Translations under genes and position numbers: made by a program
The notes under the pieces: generated by a model
Database searches by the model: none
Seen by the model: the letters and a program-made list of their open reading frames with translations, nothing else
Told to the model about the DNA's origin: nothing
Origin: Corticibacter populi
Lineage (GTDB): Bacteria > Pseudomonadota > Gammaproteobacteria > Burkholderiales > Burkholderiaceae_C
DNA: 64,000 nt
Assembly: GCF_004217315.1 (NCBI RefSeq)
Contig: NZ_SGWR01000005.1
Location: 124,001 to 188,000 of the forward strand
Direction: 5' to 3'
Shown here: positions 17,188-25,994 of the stretch, one piece after another
Layout of the letters: each line of letters begins with the position of its first letter
Position numbering within the stretch: the stretch's first letter is position 1

Positions 17188-18590
17188 GCGCAAGCGAGGA
17201 AATGCCCATGACTGCTATTGCCTCCAAGGCTCCCCAGGGTTCGTTCTTCTGGCGTTTGAGCAAGAAGTTCGACTTCGCCGCCGAGCGTGTCATCCCGGAC
17301 CCGCTGGTGTTCTGCCTGATCTTCACTGTGGTGCTGTTCTTCTGCGGCGTGCTGCTCACCGACAGCAGTGCCATCGATATGGCGCAGTACTGGTACGACG
17401 GAATCTGGTCGCAGATCGCCTTCGCGTTCCAGATGTCGTTCATGGTGGTTTGCTGCGCCGTGGCAGCGCGTTCGCCGCAGATCGCGGCCGGCCTCAACAA
17501 GCTGGCCCGTTTGGTGCGCCGGCCCGTGTCGGCGGTGCTGATGCTGATGGTGTTCGGCTATCTGGCGAGCTTCGTCAACTGGGCTTTTGCGCTGATCGTC
17601 ACGCCGGTGTTGGCGGTGGCGCTCAGCAAGCGCATTCCGGGGCTGCACTTTCCGATGCTGATCGCGGCCGGCTACTCGACCATGATTCTCGGCCAGTGCC
17701 TGAGCCCGACCGGCACGGTGTTTGCCCTGCTTGCATCGCCCGATCACTTTCTGGCCGGCAAGATCGGTGCCATCGCCCAGACCGAAACCACCTATAACCC
17801 GGCCAACATCGTGATCTGGGTGGTACTGGCGGTGATCACGGTGGCGATTGCCATCATGGCCCTGCCGCCGGCGCACGAAGTGGTGGAGTTCCGCGAAGAG
17901 ACCGAGGCGAGGCCAGAGGCCGAAGCCGGTTCTGCAGAGCAGTCCGGGCGCAGCTTCGCCGACCGTCTCAATGGCAGCCGGCTGCTGATGTGGGCGATCG
18001 GTGTGCTCGGCGTGGTGATGATCGTCAACACCGTGGCCACCAAGGGCCTGTTCTCCTCACTGACGCTGAACTTCGTGATCTTCGTCTTCCTGGTGCTGAA
18101 TTTCTTTCTCTACAGCACACCGTTGAAGTTCATCACGGCGTATCGCGACAACCTCAAGTTGGCGACCGACGTGATGATCCAGTTCCCGTTCTATGGCGGC
18201 ATCGCCGGCATGATGGCGCAGTCCGGCATGGCGGTGGCGGTGGTGGGCTTCTTCACTTCGCTGGCCACCGCCGACACGTTGCCGCTCTACACCTACTACG
18301 CGACCTCCTTCGTCAACCTTTTCATTCCGTCGCAAGGCGGTCAGTGGATCGTGCAGGGCGACATCACGGTCGATGCGGCACTGCTGCTCGGCGCGGATCT
18401 GAACCTGGTCATCAACGCGTTCGTCTACGGCGATCAGGCGACCAATCTGCTGCAGCCGCTCTACGTCATTCCTGCGTTGGCAGTGGTCGGCATGCGACTC
18501 AAGGATGTCTGGGGCTACATGGCCTTTCTGTGGTGCATCTGGTTCGTGGTGACATCTGTCGCGCTTGTGCTTGTGCCCAAGTTTTTCTAG
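17184..18590 (+). CDS. Short-chain fatty acid transporter, AtoE family
   Basis: A 468-residue inner-membrane protein with about 10-12 hydrophobic segments and no signal peptide. It matches the AtoE/short-chain fatty acid uptake family: N-terminal IPDPLVFCLIFTVVLFF, GYLASFVNWAFALI, the conserved QFPFYGGIAGMM and the late NLFIPSQGGQWIVQG motif. Family members take up acetoacetate and short fatty acids. It is coupled to the dehydrogenase gene, suggesting import and first oxidation of a short 3-hydroxy acid. An internal ATG at 17208 (MTAIASKAP) is a possible alternative start. The 297 bp after it contain no recognised feature. Confidence 0.9.
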   Translation: MSASEEMPMTAIASKAPQGSFFWRLSKKFDFAAERVIPDPLVFCLIFTVVLFFCGVLLTDSSAIDMAQYWYDGIWSQIAFAFQMSFMVVCCAVAARSPQIAAGLNKLARLVRRPVSAVLMLMVFGYLASFVNWAFALIVTPVLAVALSKRIPGLHFPMLIAAGYSTMILGQCLSPTGTVFALLASPDHFLAGKIGAIAQTETTYNPANIVIWVVLAVITVAIAIMALPPAHEVVEFREETEARPEAEAGSAEQSGRSFADRLNGSRLLMWAIGVLGVVMIVNTVATKGLFSSLTLNFVIFVFLVLNFFLYSTPLKFITAYRDNLKLATDVMIQFPFYGGIAGMMAQSGMAVAVVGFFTSLATADTLPLYTYYATSFVNLFIPSQGGQWIVQGDITVDAALLLGADLNLVINAFVYGDQATNLLQPLYVIPALAVVGMRLKDVWGYMAFLWCIWFVVTSVALVLVPKFF

Positions 18591-18887
18591 GGCTGCGTCG
18601 AACAAATGTCGGCGGTGCGGCCTGCTTTGGCTTGGGATGCCGTGCAATGCGCTAGCCGCCGCCATGGCCTCAGCTATAGCGACGCATCTGCAATGCCGAG
18701 ATGTGTCCAAAGCAGAGAGGGTGTGCCCGCGAGAGATTGGTTCCGCGTCGCCCTCGCCAGTTCCGACGGCGGCCTGCCCCTTTGTCTCTGTCAGGCAGTT
18801 CTCCGTTTTTTCCTCTGTCGCAACAGCCGAAAGCTCCGCAGGTAGCGGCGGTCGGCAGGCTGGAGCGGCATAACCAGAGCTTCAACT

Positions 18888-20213
18888 ATGCAATCATTCT
18901 TCGATATCGACCATACCCATGAGCCATCCCAGCGAAGCTGGGTGGCATCGGCCAACACCGGCACGACGGACTTCCCCATCCAGAATCTGCCGTTGGGCGT
19001 GTTCAGCACGGCTGTGACCGGTCCACGTGTTGGCGTGGCCATTGGCGACCAGGTTCTGGATCTGCCCGCGGCGCATGACCTCGGGCTGCTTGGCGACGCT
19101 GTGCCACGTGAGCTGCTGGAGCAGGACAGCCTGAACGCACTGTTCGCCGCCGGTCACGGTACCGGCCTCGCGCTGCGCCATGCCGTGTTCCGCCTGCTGC
19201 ATGCGCAGGAAGGTCTGCAGGCGCAAGCTCAGGCCGGCTCGATCCTGCATGCTGCTTCTGCAGTGCGCCTGCATCTGCCTACCCGCATCGGCAACTACAC
19301 CGACTTCTATGCGGGGATCCATCATGCGGTTCGTGCCGGCTCGCTGCTGCAGCCCGAAAATCCCTTGCCCGAGAACTACAAGTGGATGCCGATCGGCTAT
19401 CACGGGCGTGGTTCGACCGTGAAACCGTCTGGTGTCGAGGTGCGCCGGCCGAATGGTCAGCTGATGGCGGCAGGCAGTACGGGGGCACCGGGTTTCGGGC
19501 CGTGTCGCGAGCTCGACCTGGAACTGGAGATGGCGGTATGGCTGGGCAGGCCCAGTGACTGGGGTGTGCCGATTCCGATCACGCAGGCGCATGAGCACAT
19601 CGCTGGCTACGGGCTGCTCAACGACTGGTCGGCGCGCGACATTCAGCGCTGGGAAATGAAGCCGCTCGGCCCGTTCCTGGCGAAGAATTTTGGCACCACC
19701 GTCTCGCCTTGGGTGCTGACGCCGTATGCCCTGGCACCGTTTCGGGTCGCAATGGAGCCCCGTCCGGCCGGTGACCCGGCGCCGTTGCCGCATCTTCTGT
19801 CAGCACAGGATCAGCAACAGGGCACTTTCGATGTGGCGCTCGAGGTGCACCTTCGGACCCGCAAAATGCGCAGCGACGGCGCGGACTCGATTGCCATCAT
19901 CCGCTCCAACATGCGCTATCTGTACTGGACGCCGCAGCAGATGCTGACGCATCACGCCTCGGCCGGCTGCGAAATGCTCAGCGGCGATCTGATCGGCACG
20001 GGCACCATTTCCGGTCCGCGCCAGGACGAACTCGGCAGCCTGCTGGAACTGACCGAGAATGGCGCGCGCGAGGTCACGCTACCCAATGGTGAGATACGCA
20101 GCTACCTGCATGATGGCGACGAGGTCACGCTCAGGGGACGTTGCAGCCGCGCGGGCTTCGTCTCGATCGGCTTTGGCGACTGCGCGGGCACCATCGTCCC
20201 CGCGATATCGTGA
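18888..20213 (+). CDS. fahA: Fumarylacetoacetase
   Basis: A 441-residue protein that aligns along its whole length with fumarylacetoacetase (about 420-435), not with the shorter FAH-domain hydrolases. Seen: the N-terminal SH3-like domain, catalytic region NYTDFYAGIHHAVRAG (Asp and His), GYHGRGSTV, metal-binding ELDLELEMAVWLG and LLNDWSARDIQRWE, and LAKNFGTTVSPWV. The enzyme splits fumarylacetoacetate to fumarate and acetoacetate, the last step of tyrosine/homogentisate breakdown. No homogentisate dioxygenase or maleylacetoacetate isomerase gene is nearby. It follows the AtoE-type transporter by 297 bp; acetoacetate is both an AtoE substrate and a product of this enzyme, a possible link. Confidence 0.92.
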   Translation: MQSFFDIDHTHEPSQRSWVASANTGTTDFPIQNLPLGVFSTAVTGPRVGVAIGDQVLDLPAAHDLGLLGDAVPRELLEQDSLNALFAAGHGTGLALRHAVFRLLHAQEGLQAQAQAGSILHAASAVRLHLPTRIGNYTDFYAGIHHAVRAGSLLQPENPLPENYKWMPIGYHGRGSTVKPSGVEVRRPNGQLMAAGSTGAPGFGPCRELDLELEMAVWLGRPSDWGVPIPITQAHEHIAGYGLLNDWSARDIQRWEMKPLGPFLAKNFGTTVSPWVLTPYALAPFRVAMEPRPAGDPAPLPHLLSAQDQQQGTFDVALEVHLRTRKMRSDGADSIAIIRSNMRYLYWTPQQMLTHHASAGCEMLSGDLIGTGTISGPRQDELGSLLELTENGAREVTLPNGEIRSYLHDGDEVTLRGRCSRAGFVSIGFGDCAGTIVPAIS

Positions 20214-20270
20214 CTGCTGCGCAGTGGTGGTGCCCGCGCCCCGCAGGCATTGCCGACGGGCGCTTGCCGA

Positions 20271-20903
20271 TCAGATCTTCATGACCTGCTCACGGTAGTA
20301 CTGCAACTCGTCGATCGATTCCTGCACATCGGCCAGCGCGGTGTGCTGCTGGGCTTTGCGAAAGCCGTTGGCAATCTCGGGCTTCCAGCGGCGCGTGAGT
20401 TCCTTGATGGTGCTGACGTCGATGTTGCGATAGTGGAAGTAGGCTTCGAAGCGGGGCATGTACTTGACGAGGAAGCGCCGGTCCTGGCTGATGGTGTTGC
20501 CGCACATCGGCGACTTGCTGCGCGGCACGTACTGGCGGATGAAGTCCAGCAGGATATGCTGGGCCTGCTCCTCGTCGATGGTCGATGCGCGCACCTTGTC
20601 GATCAGGCCGCTGCGGCCGTGGGTGCCCTTGTTCCAGGCATCCATCTTGTCGAGCACCTCATCGCTCTGGTGGATCACCAGCACCGGGCCTTCGACGCGC
20701 GGCTGCAGTTCGGGGCCGGTGATGACGATGGCAATCTCCAGCAGGCGTTCCTTCTCGGGGTCGAGCCCGCTCATCTCGCAGTCCAGCCAGATCAGGTTGT
20801 TGTCGGATTTCTTCAGCACCGCAGGTGCTGGCGCTGCAGTGGCCGGGGTCTCGGCCAGGATTTCGGTCGGTTCGGGGGTGTTCATGCTTGAATTGTCGCG
20901 CAT
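20271..20903 (-). CDS. orn: Oligoribonuclease
   Basis: A 3'-5' exoribonuclease of the DEDDh family that degrades 2-5-nt RNA (including pGpG from c-di-GMP turnover). The catalytic set is complete: D and E in [12 protein letters not shown] in [13 protein letters not shown] and D in [17 protein letters not shown]. The core is standard (about 180 residues) with an unusual Ala/Pro-rich N-terminal extension of about 35 residues. The start at 20903 is chosen because GGAG stands about 9 bases upstream; ATGs at 20885 (weaker site) and 20918 are alternatives. Single gene; only 57 bp separate it from fahA. Confidence 0.93.
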   Translation of the reverse strand: MRDNSSMNTPEPTEILAETPATAAPAPAVLKKSDNNLIWLDCEMSGLDPEKERLLEIAIVITGPELQPRVEGPVLVIHQSDEVLDKMDAWNKGTHGRSGLIDKVRASTIDEEQAQHILLDFIRQYVPRSKSPMCGNTISQDRRFLVKYMPRFEAYFHYRNIDVSTIKELTRRWKPEIANGFRKAQQHTALADVQESIDELQYYREQVMKI

Positions 20904-20965
20904 GCGCAGCCACTCCATGACGAGAGCGTCACGTGTGCGGTATCGCTTGCCGCCTTTGAATAGCC

Positions 20966-22075
20966 CTATTGCAGCCCCAGAAAATGCTCCAGGCGCGCCT
21001 GTTCTTCCAGCAGCGCGGGCGCGAAGGCGTCATCGCGTGGCGCATGTCCGTGCACATAGCCGGTCTGCACCTGCAGGCGGCCGCCAAGCACCGCAACATT
21101 GGCCCAGCCGATGACCTGACCGCGCCACAGCATGGGCAGTGCGTAGTAGCCGCGCAGCCGCTGTGGCGCAGGCGTGTAGGCTTCGAAGCGATAGGCCCAG
21201 CCCCAGAAACGCTCGAAGCGCTCGCGATCCCAGACTACCGGATCGAAAGGCGCCAACAGGTGCAAGTGTTCGCCGCATACCGCGTCATTCGCAAAGCGGC
21301 GGCGGCCGGGGTTTTCATCCGCCGGCCAGTACCAATCGCAGCCGTCCACCATGGCGTGGGACAGCCGCTGCCTGGCCCGCTCAAGAGCGGCCTGGCGACG
21401 TTCGCGCCACTGCGGCGCTGCCGCAGAGCCGACATCCATGACAAGGCGTTTGAGTGTGGCTGCGGGCAGCGGCGCGTACTTCGCCACCGCCACGTCTATC
21501 AATGCGTCCAGATTGCCGTCCGGCTCCAAAGGCCGGTCACACGCATGAGTGCCATCTGCGGCATACAGACGCACGCCATTTTCGCGTCGCGCCACACGCA
21601 GCATGCCCCGGTAGTGCATGCCATCCAGCAGTTGCGTGCTGGCCCGGCTGTTGCCGCCGAACCAATTCTTGCCGGTGCCGAGCGAGAAGGCCGCATCGAC
21701 CTCGCGTGGATGCACCACCCCGCTGCCACGCACGAATTCCAGCAGTGCTTGTGCCTGCGCTTCACGCGCTTCGGTCCATGTGGTGCGCGCCGTGCGCGGA
21801 TGCATCAGGCCTCGTGTGGCGCGCGGCAGAATCCCGTAATTGACGAAAAAGTCTTCCTCGATGGGAAGGCCTGGATAGCGCGCCTCAAGGTCGCCCGCGC
21901 GGTAGTTGCTGACGCGGTGGCGCAGCGTCAAATCCTGCGCCCGTGCCGGCGCGCGGATCGGATCCAGCTGCACAAAGCCAAGTCTGGTGATGGCCCGCAG
22001 CAAGGTCGTTGGCTTGAACAGGCTGCGTGCGATGGCATAGCGGCGCAGGTGGTCCAGGGTGAGATGCGTTGACAT
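20966..22075 (-). CDS. YcaQ/AlkX-like winged-helix DNA glycosylase
   Basis: A 369-residue protein of the HTH_42 family (COG3214). The N-terminal region carries [16 protein letters not shown]: the Q-Leu-D triad corresponds to the catalytic QxD motif of E. coli YcaQ (AlkX), a glycosylase that unhooks DNA interstrand crosslinks, while actinobacterial AlkZ has QxQ. Three tandem winged-helix domains are typical, and the C-terminal part ([38 protein letters not shown]) matches the family. Function in repair of crosslinks or bulky alkylated bases is inferred. Monocistronic; upstream (22076-22272) nothing was recognised. Confidence 0.85.
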   Translation of the reverse strand: MSTHLTLDHLRRYAIARSLFKPTTLLRAITRLGFVQLDPIRAPARAQDLTLRHRVSNYRAGDLEARYPGLPIEEDFFVNYGILPRATRGLMHPRTARTTWTEAREAQAQALLEFVRGSGVVHPREVDAAFSLGTGKNWFGGNSRASTQLLDGMHYRGMLRVARRENGVRLYAADGTHACDRPLEPDGNLDALIDVAVAKYAPLPAATLKRLVMDVGSAAAPQWRERRQAALERARQRLSHAMVDGCDWYWPADENPGRRRFANDAVCGEHLHLLAPFDPVVWDRERFERFWGWAYRFEAYTPAPQRLRGYYALPMLWRGQVIGWANVAVLGGRLQVQTGYVHGHAPRDDAFAPALLEEQARLEHFLGLQ

Positions 22076-22272
22076 GCGCTGATGTTATCCGCGCAGGCCT
22101 GTGCAGGTAACCATGGAAGTGCCCGCCTCGGCAGAAGATTCCTGCCCGTCACGACGCATCGCCTTGGCATTGTTGCGATGTCCTCGAAACAAGGTGAGTG
22201 CCGCACGCGGCACTTGCACGGCCTTGCCTTAAACTGCCGGATTGCGCTTGCCCGCTTCGACTGCCTCATGCC

Positions 22273-23628
22273 ATGCCTGCTGACCTGTTCTCCAATCCTG
22301 CCCTGTTGCTGACGCTGCTGTTCGCCGCGGCGCTGGCGGTGCATTTGCTGCTCGAACTGTGGCTGGCGGCGCGCCAACTGCGCCATGTGGTGCAGCATCG
22401 CGGCGCGGTGCCGCCGGCTTTTGCCGGCCATGTCTCGCTGCGGGCACACCAGCGCGCGGCCGATTACACAGTGGATGCGGTGCGTCTGGGCATGCTGGAG
22501 AACACATTTTCGGCGGTGGTGCTCTTGGGCTGGACGCTGCTGGGCGGGCTCGATGCGCTCAACCAGGCGCTGCAGGCCTGGCTGGGGCAGGGGTTTGTGC
22601 AGCAGCTGACGCTGCTGCTGGCTTTTGGCGTCATCAGCGGCCTGCTGGGCTTGCCCTGGGGTCTTTACAAGACCTTCGTGATCGAGCAGCGCCACGGCTT
22701 CAACCGCATGACGGCGCGGCTCTGGCTGGCCGACGGGCTGCGTGCGCTGTTGGTCGCCGCGCTGCTGGGCGTGCCGCTGGCGGCGGCCGTGCTGTGGTTG
22801 ATGCAGGTGGCCGGCAACAGCTGGTGGCTGTGGGCATGGGCGCTGTGGATGGGCTTCAACCTGCTGATGATGTGGCTGTTCCCGACGGTGATCGCGCCGC
22901 TCTTCAACCAGTTCAAGCCGCTCGAGGACGAAGCGCTCAAGACCCGCATCCTGGCGCTGATGGACAAGAGTGGCTTCCGGGCGCAGGGCTTGTTCGTGAT
23001 GGACGGCAGCCGGCGCAGCGCCCATGCCAATGCCTATTTCACCGGTCTTGGCAGTGCCAAGCGCGTGGTGTTCTTCGATACGCTGCTGGCCAAGCTCAAT
23101 GCCGGCGAGATCGAGGCGGTGCTGGCGCACGAGCTGGGGCATTTCCGCAACCACCACGTCACCAAGCGGCTGCTGTCTTTCTTCGTGCTGAGCCTGGCCG
23201 GCTTTGCGCTGTTGGGCTGGCTGCTGCACCAGCCATGGTTCTTCGCCGGGTTGGGGGTGATGCCCAGCCTGCTCGATGCCGGTGGGCTGGCACCGGTGTC
23301 GGCCAACAGCGCGCTGGCACTGATTCTCTTCTCGATGCTGGTGAGCGTGTTCGGCGGCCTGCTGCAGCCGCTGTGGTCGCAGCTCTCGCGCAAGCACGAA
23401 TTCGAGGCCGACGCCTATGCGGCAACGCATGCCAGCGGAGGTGACCTGGCGGCGGCGCTGCTCAAGCTCTACGAGGACAATGCCTCGACGCTCACGCCCG
23501 ATCCGCTCTACGCACGCTTCCACTATTCGCACCCGCCGGCGGCCGAACGCCTGGCACGCCTGCCAGGGGCGCTGGGCGCGCAAGGCCATGCCGGTGGGGG
23601 CGGCGCAGCTGCGCCGGCAGGTGCATGA
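22273..23628 (+). CDS. M48 family (Ste24-like) membrane metallopeptidase
   Basis: A 451-residue integral membrane protease. The zinc motif HELGH is in VLAHELGHFRNHH, with the third ligand Glu in KHEFEADAYA; six or seven hydrophobic segments and an N-terminal cytoplasmic-side domain match Ste24/CAAX-protease homologues, which act in membrane protein quality control in bacteria. The ATG at 22273 (MPADLFSNPALLL) is preferred because it places the first membrane helix at the N-terminus; a longer reading adds a Cys/Arg-rich stretch. It overlaps rsgA by ATGA. Confidence 0.92.
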   Translation: MPADLFSNPALLLTLLFAAALAVHLLLELWLAARQLRHVVQHRGAVPPAFAGHVSLRAHQRAADYTVDAVRLGMLENTFSAVVLLGWTLLGGLDALNQALQAWLGQGFVQQLTLLLAFGVISGLLGLPWGLYKTFVIEQRHGFNRMTARLWLADGLRALLVAALLGVPLAAAVLWLMQVAGNSWWLWAWALWMGFNLLMMWLFPTVIAPLFNQFKPLEDEALKTRILALMDKSGFRAQGLFVMDGSRRSAHANAYFTGLGSAKRVVFFDTLLAKLNAGEIEAVLAHELGHFRNHHVTKRLLSFFVLSLAGFALLGWLLHQPWFFAGLGVMPSLLDAGGLAPVSANSALALILFSMLVSVFGGLLQPLWSQLSRKHEFEADAYAATHASGGDLAAALLKLYEDNASTLTPDPLYARFHYSHPPAAERLARLPGALGAQGHAGGGGAAAPAGA

Positions 23629-24605
23629 TGGAATTGCAGCCCGGCCGCATCGTCAACAGCCATGGCCGCCACTATGTGGTGGAGTCGCCCGATGGCACGC
23701 GCCGCATCTGTCATCCGCGCGGCAAGAAAAGCCAGGCGGTGGTGGGTGACGAGGTGCTGTGGCTGCCGCCCCGTCCCGGCCAGGGCGACGAGGGCAGCAT
23801 CGAGAAGATCGTGGAGCGCCGCAACCTGTTCTACCGCCAGGACGAGATCCGCACCAAGGCCTTTGCCGCCAACATCGATCAGGTGCTGGTGCTGCTGGCG
23901 GCCGAGCCGGTGTTCTCCGAAAGCCAGCTGGCGCGGGCGCTGGTGGCGGCCGAGGCGCAGGGCATCCCCGTCATCATCGGCCTCAACAAGGAGGATGTGA
24001 CGGTGCCTTTTGCGCAGGCCTGGCAGCGCCTGGCCGCCTATCGGCGTCTGCTGCCGGGCCAGGACGGCGCGGCGGCTGCGCCGCTGTATCCGGTCTTGCG
24101 CCTGCAGCTCGACGCTCCGGATGGCGGCACCGATTTCCCGCAACTGCGCCAGACGCTGGCAGGCCGTGCCACGCTGGTGCTGGGGCCGTCCGGGGTGGGC
24201 AAGAGCACGCTGATCAACCGCCTGATCCCGGATGCAGCGGTGCAGACGGCGGCAATCTCCACGGTGCTCAACAGCGGCAAGCACACCACCACCACCACCA
24301 CCTGGTACTGGCTGGCGCGCGAGCAGGGCTGCGCGGTGCTGGATTCGCCGGGTTTCCAGGAGTTCGGCCTGCGCCACATCGCGCCCACCGAACTGGTGCG
24401 CTGCATGCCCGACATTGCCCGCCACGCCACCGGTTGCCGCTTCTACAACTGCACGCACATCCACGAGCCCGGTTGCGTGGTGCGCGCCGCGGTCGAAGAG
24501 GAGGCCGGCCCGGACGGTGACGAGGCCGATGGTGTGCCGCACGATGGCATTGCGGCGAGCCGCTATGCGCTGTACCAGGCGCTGTTTGCCGAGCTGTCGG
24601 GGTGA
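23625..24605 (+). CDS. rsgA: Ribosome small-subunit-dependent GTPase RsgA
   Basis: A 326-residue circularly permuted GTPase that checks late 30S subunit maturation. An N-terminal OB fold is followed by G4 (NKED), then G1 (GPSGVGKST, residues 187-195), a G2/switch region with six consecutive threonines (GKHTTTTTT), G3 (DSPGF) and a C-terminal zinc knuckle CRFYNCTHIHEPGC. The gene starts inside the stop codon of the M48 protease gene and is translationally coupled to it, an arrangement seen in other betaproteobacteria. Confidence 0.96.
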   Translation: MMELQPGRIVNSHGRHYVVESPDGTRRICHPRGKKSQAVVGDEVLWLPPRPGQGDEGSIEKIVERRNLFYRQDEIRTKAFAANIDQVLVLLAAEPVFSESQLARALVAAEAQGIPVIIGLNKEDVTVPFAQAWQRLAAYRRLLPGQDGAAAAPLYPVLRLQLDAPDGGTDFPQLRQTLAGRATLVLGPSGVGKSTLINRLIPDAAVQTAAISTVLNSGKHTTTTTTWYWLAREQGCAVLDSPGFQEFGLRHIAPTELVRCMPDIARHATGCRFYNCTHIHEPGCVVRAAVEEEAGPDGDEADGVPHDGIAASRYALYQALFAELSG

Positions 24606-24711
24606 GTCCGCGCCAGCAGCCGCGCCCGGTCTTGCCGTGTCTGGCCTGAGGCGCGCACAATCGGCGATGCCGGCGTCGTCGGAAGAGGCCGGTACCGGAA
24701 AGGAAATTGCC

Positions 24712-25704
24712 ATGCGTGCCATGCTTCTTGAACAGGTGGGCCAGCCACTGCAATTGCGGGAGCTGCCGCTGCCCCAACCCGGCGCAGGCCAGGTCCGCGT
24801 GAAAGTGGCGGCCTGTGGGGTCTGCCGCACCGATTTGCACGTGGTCGATGGCGAACTGCCGCATGTGCCGGTGCCGGTGGTGCCCGGCCATGAGATCGTC
24901 GGCCGTGTGGATGCCATCGGCCCCGGCGTGCAGGGGCTGGCGCTTGGCGAGCGTGTGGGAGTGCCCTGGCTGGGCCATGCCTGCGGCCATTGCCGGGCTT
25001 GCCTGCATGGTGCCGAGAATCTTTGCGATGCGCCGGAATTCACCGGCTACACCCGCCCCGGCGGTTATGCCGAATACGTCGTGGCCGATGCCCATTTCTG
25101 CTTCGCACTCGGCGAGGATGGTGACGATGCCGCACTGGCACCATTGCTGTGCGCTGGCCTGATCGGCTGGCGCTCGCTGGTCAAGGCGGGTGCTGCCGAC
25201 ACCGCGCGGCGCATCGGCCTGTACGGTTTTGGTGCGGCGGCGCACATCGTGCTGCAGGTGGCGCGCTGGCAAGGCCGCGAGGTCTATGCGTTCAGCCGCC
25301 CGGGGGAGCAGACGGCGCCGGCTTTTGCCCGCTCGCTGGGGGCGGCATGGGCCGGCGGCTCGGACGAGACGCCACCCCGGCCGCTCGATGCCGCCATCAT
25401 CTTCGCGCCGGCCGGCCAACTGGTGCCGGCGGCGCTGCGCGCGGTGCGCAAGGGCGGGCGGGTGGTCTGCGCGGGCATCCACATGAGCGACATTCCCAGT
25501 TTCCCCTATGACATCCTGTGGCAGGAACGGGAACTGGTCTCGGTGGCCAACCTCACCCGCCAGGACGGGCTGGACTTTTTCCCGGTGGCCGCGCGTGCCG
25601 GCGTGCACACCACCATCCGCCGCTATGCGCTGGAACAGGCCAACCAGGCGCTGGAGGACCTGCGGCACGGGCGCTTCCTGGGCGCGGCGGTACTGCTGCC
25701 GTAG
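24712..25704 (+). CDS. Zinc-dependent alcohol dehydrogenase
   Basis: A 330-residue medium-chain dehydrogenase (AdhA/AdhP type). The catalytic zinc ligands are in CGVCRTDLHV and GHE; the structural zinc cysteines are in CGHCRACLHGAENLC, and the NAD-binding region is YGFGAAAHIVLQVARWQG. The fold GFGAAAH and short length place it with the zinc-binding alcohol dehydrogenase family proteins often found in proteobacterial genomes, acting on primary alcohols or aldehydes. The start is the ATG at 24712 with AAGGAA 7 bases upstream. Not obviously in an operon. Between it and opgG (25705-25994) nothing clear was found. Confidence 0.92.
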   Translation: MRAMLLEQVGQPLQLRELPLPQPGAGQVRVKVAACGVCRTDLHVVDGELPHVPVPVVPGHEIVGRVDAIGPGVQGLALGERVGVPWLGHACGHCRACLHGAENLCDAPEFTGYTRPGGYAEYVVADAHFCFALGEDGDDAALAPLLCAGLIGWRSLVKAGAADTARRIGLYGFGAAAHIVLQVARWQGREVYAFSRPGEQTAPAFARSLGAAWAGGSDETPPRPLDAAIIFAPAGQLVPAALRAVRKGGRVVCAGIHMSDIPSFPYDILWQERELVSVANLTRQDGLDFFPVAARAGVHTTIRRYALEQANQALEDLRHGRFLGAAVLLP

Positions 25705-25994
25705 CGCCTGGCGACGGGAATGGCGCCGCCGGGAATGTCACTGCGGCGGGTTCATTGTCTGGCAGACGTAGCAAGTGTCAAAAACTGCTTCCAGAACGGG
25801 CCTGCCGAGCCGAATTGGACCTCTGGCTTGTGCGACACTCGGCGCTCGCGCGCTATGCGCTGTTGTCCTGCAAGGCGGCCATGGGAGTTCTGGCATAAAT
25901 CTTTCTTCGCGTGGCCTGCGGGCTGTTCTTTCTGACGATGGCGCGTGTCCAGCGCAGGCCGCATGATGTCGGCTGCCCGGTGGACAGGGGCCTG

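Noticed and set aside
24280-24310. Run of ACC codons in rsgA as a frameshift-prone or engineered tag-like repeat
   Set aside because: It encodes the normal Thr-rich switch region of RsgA between G1 and G3.
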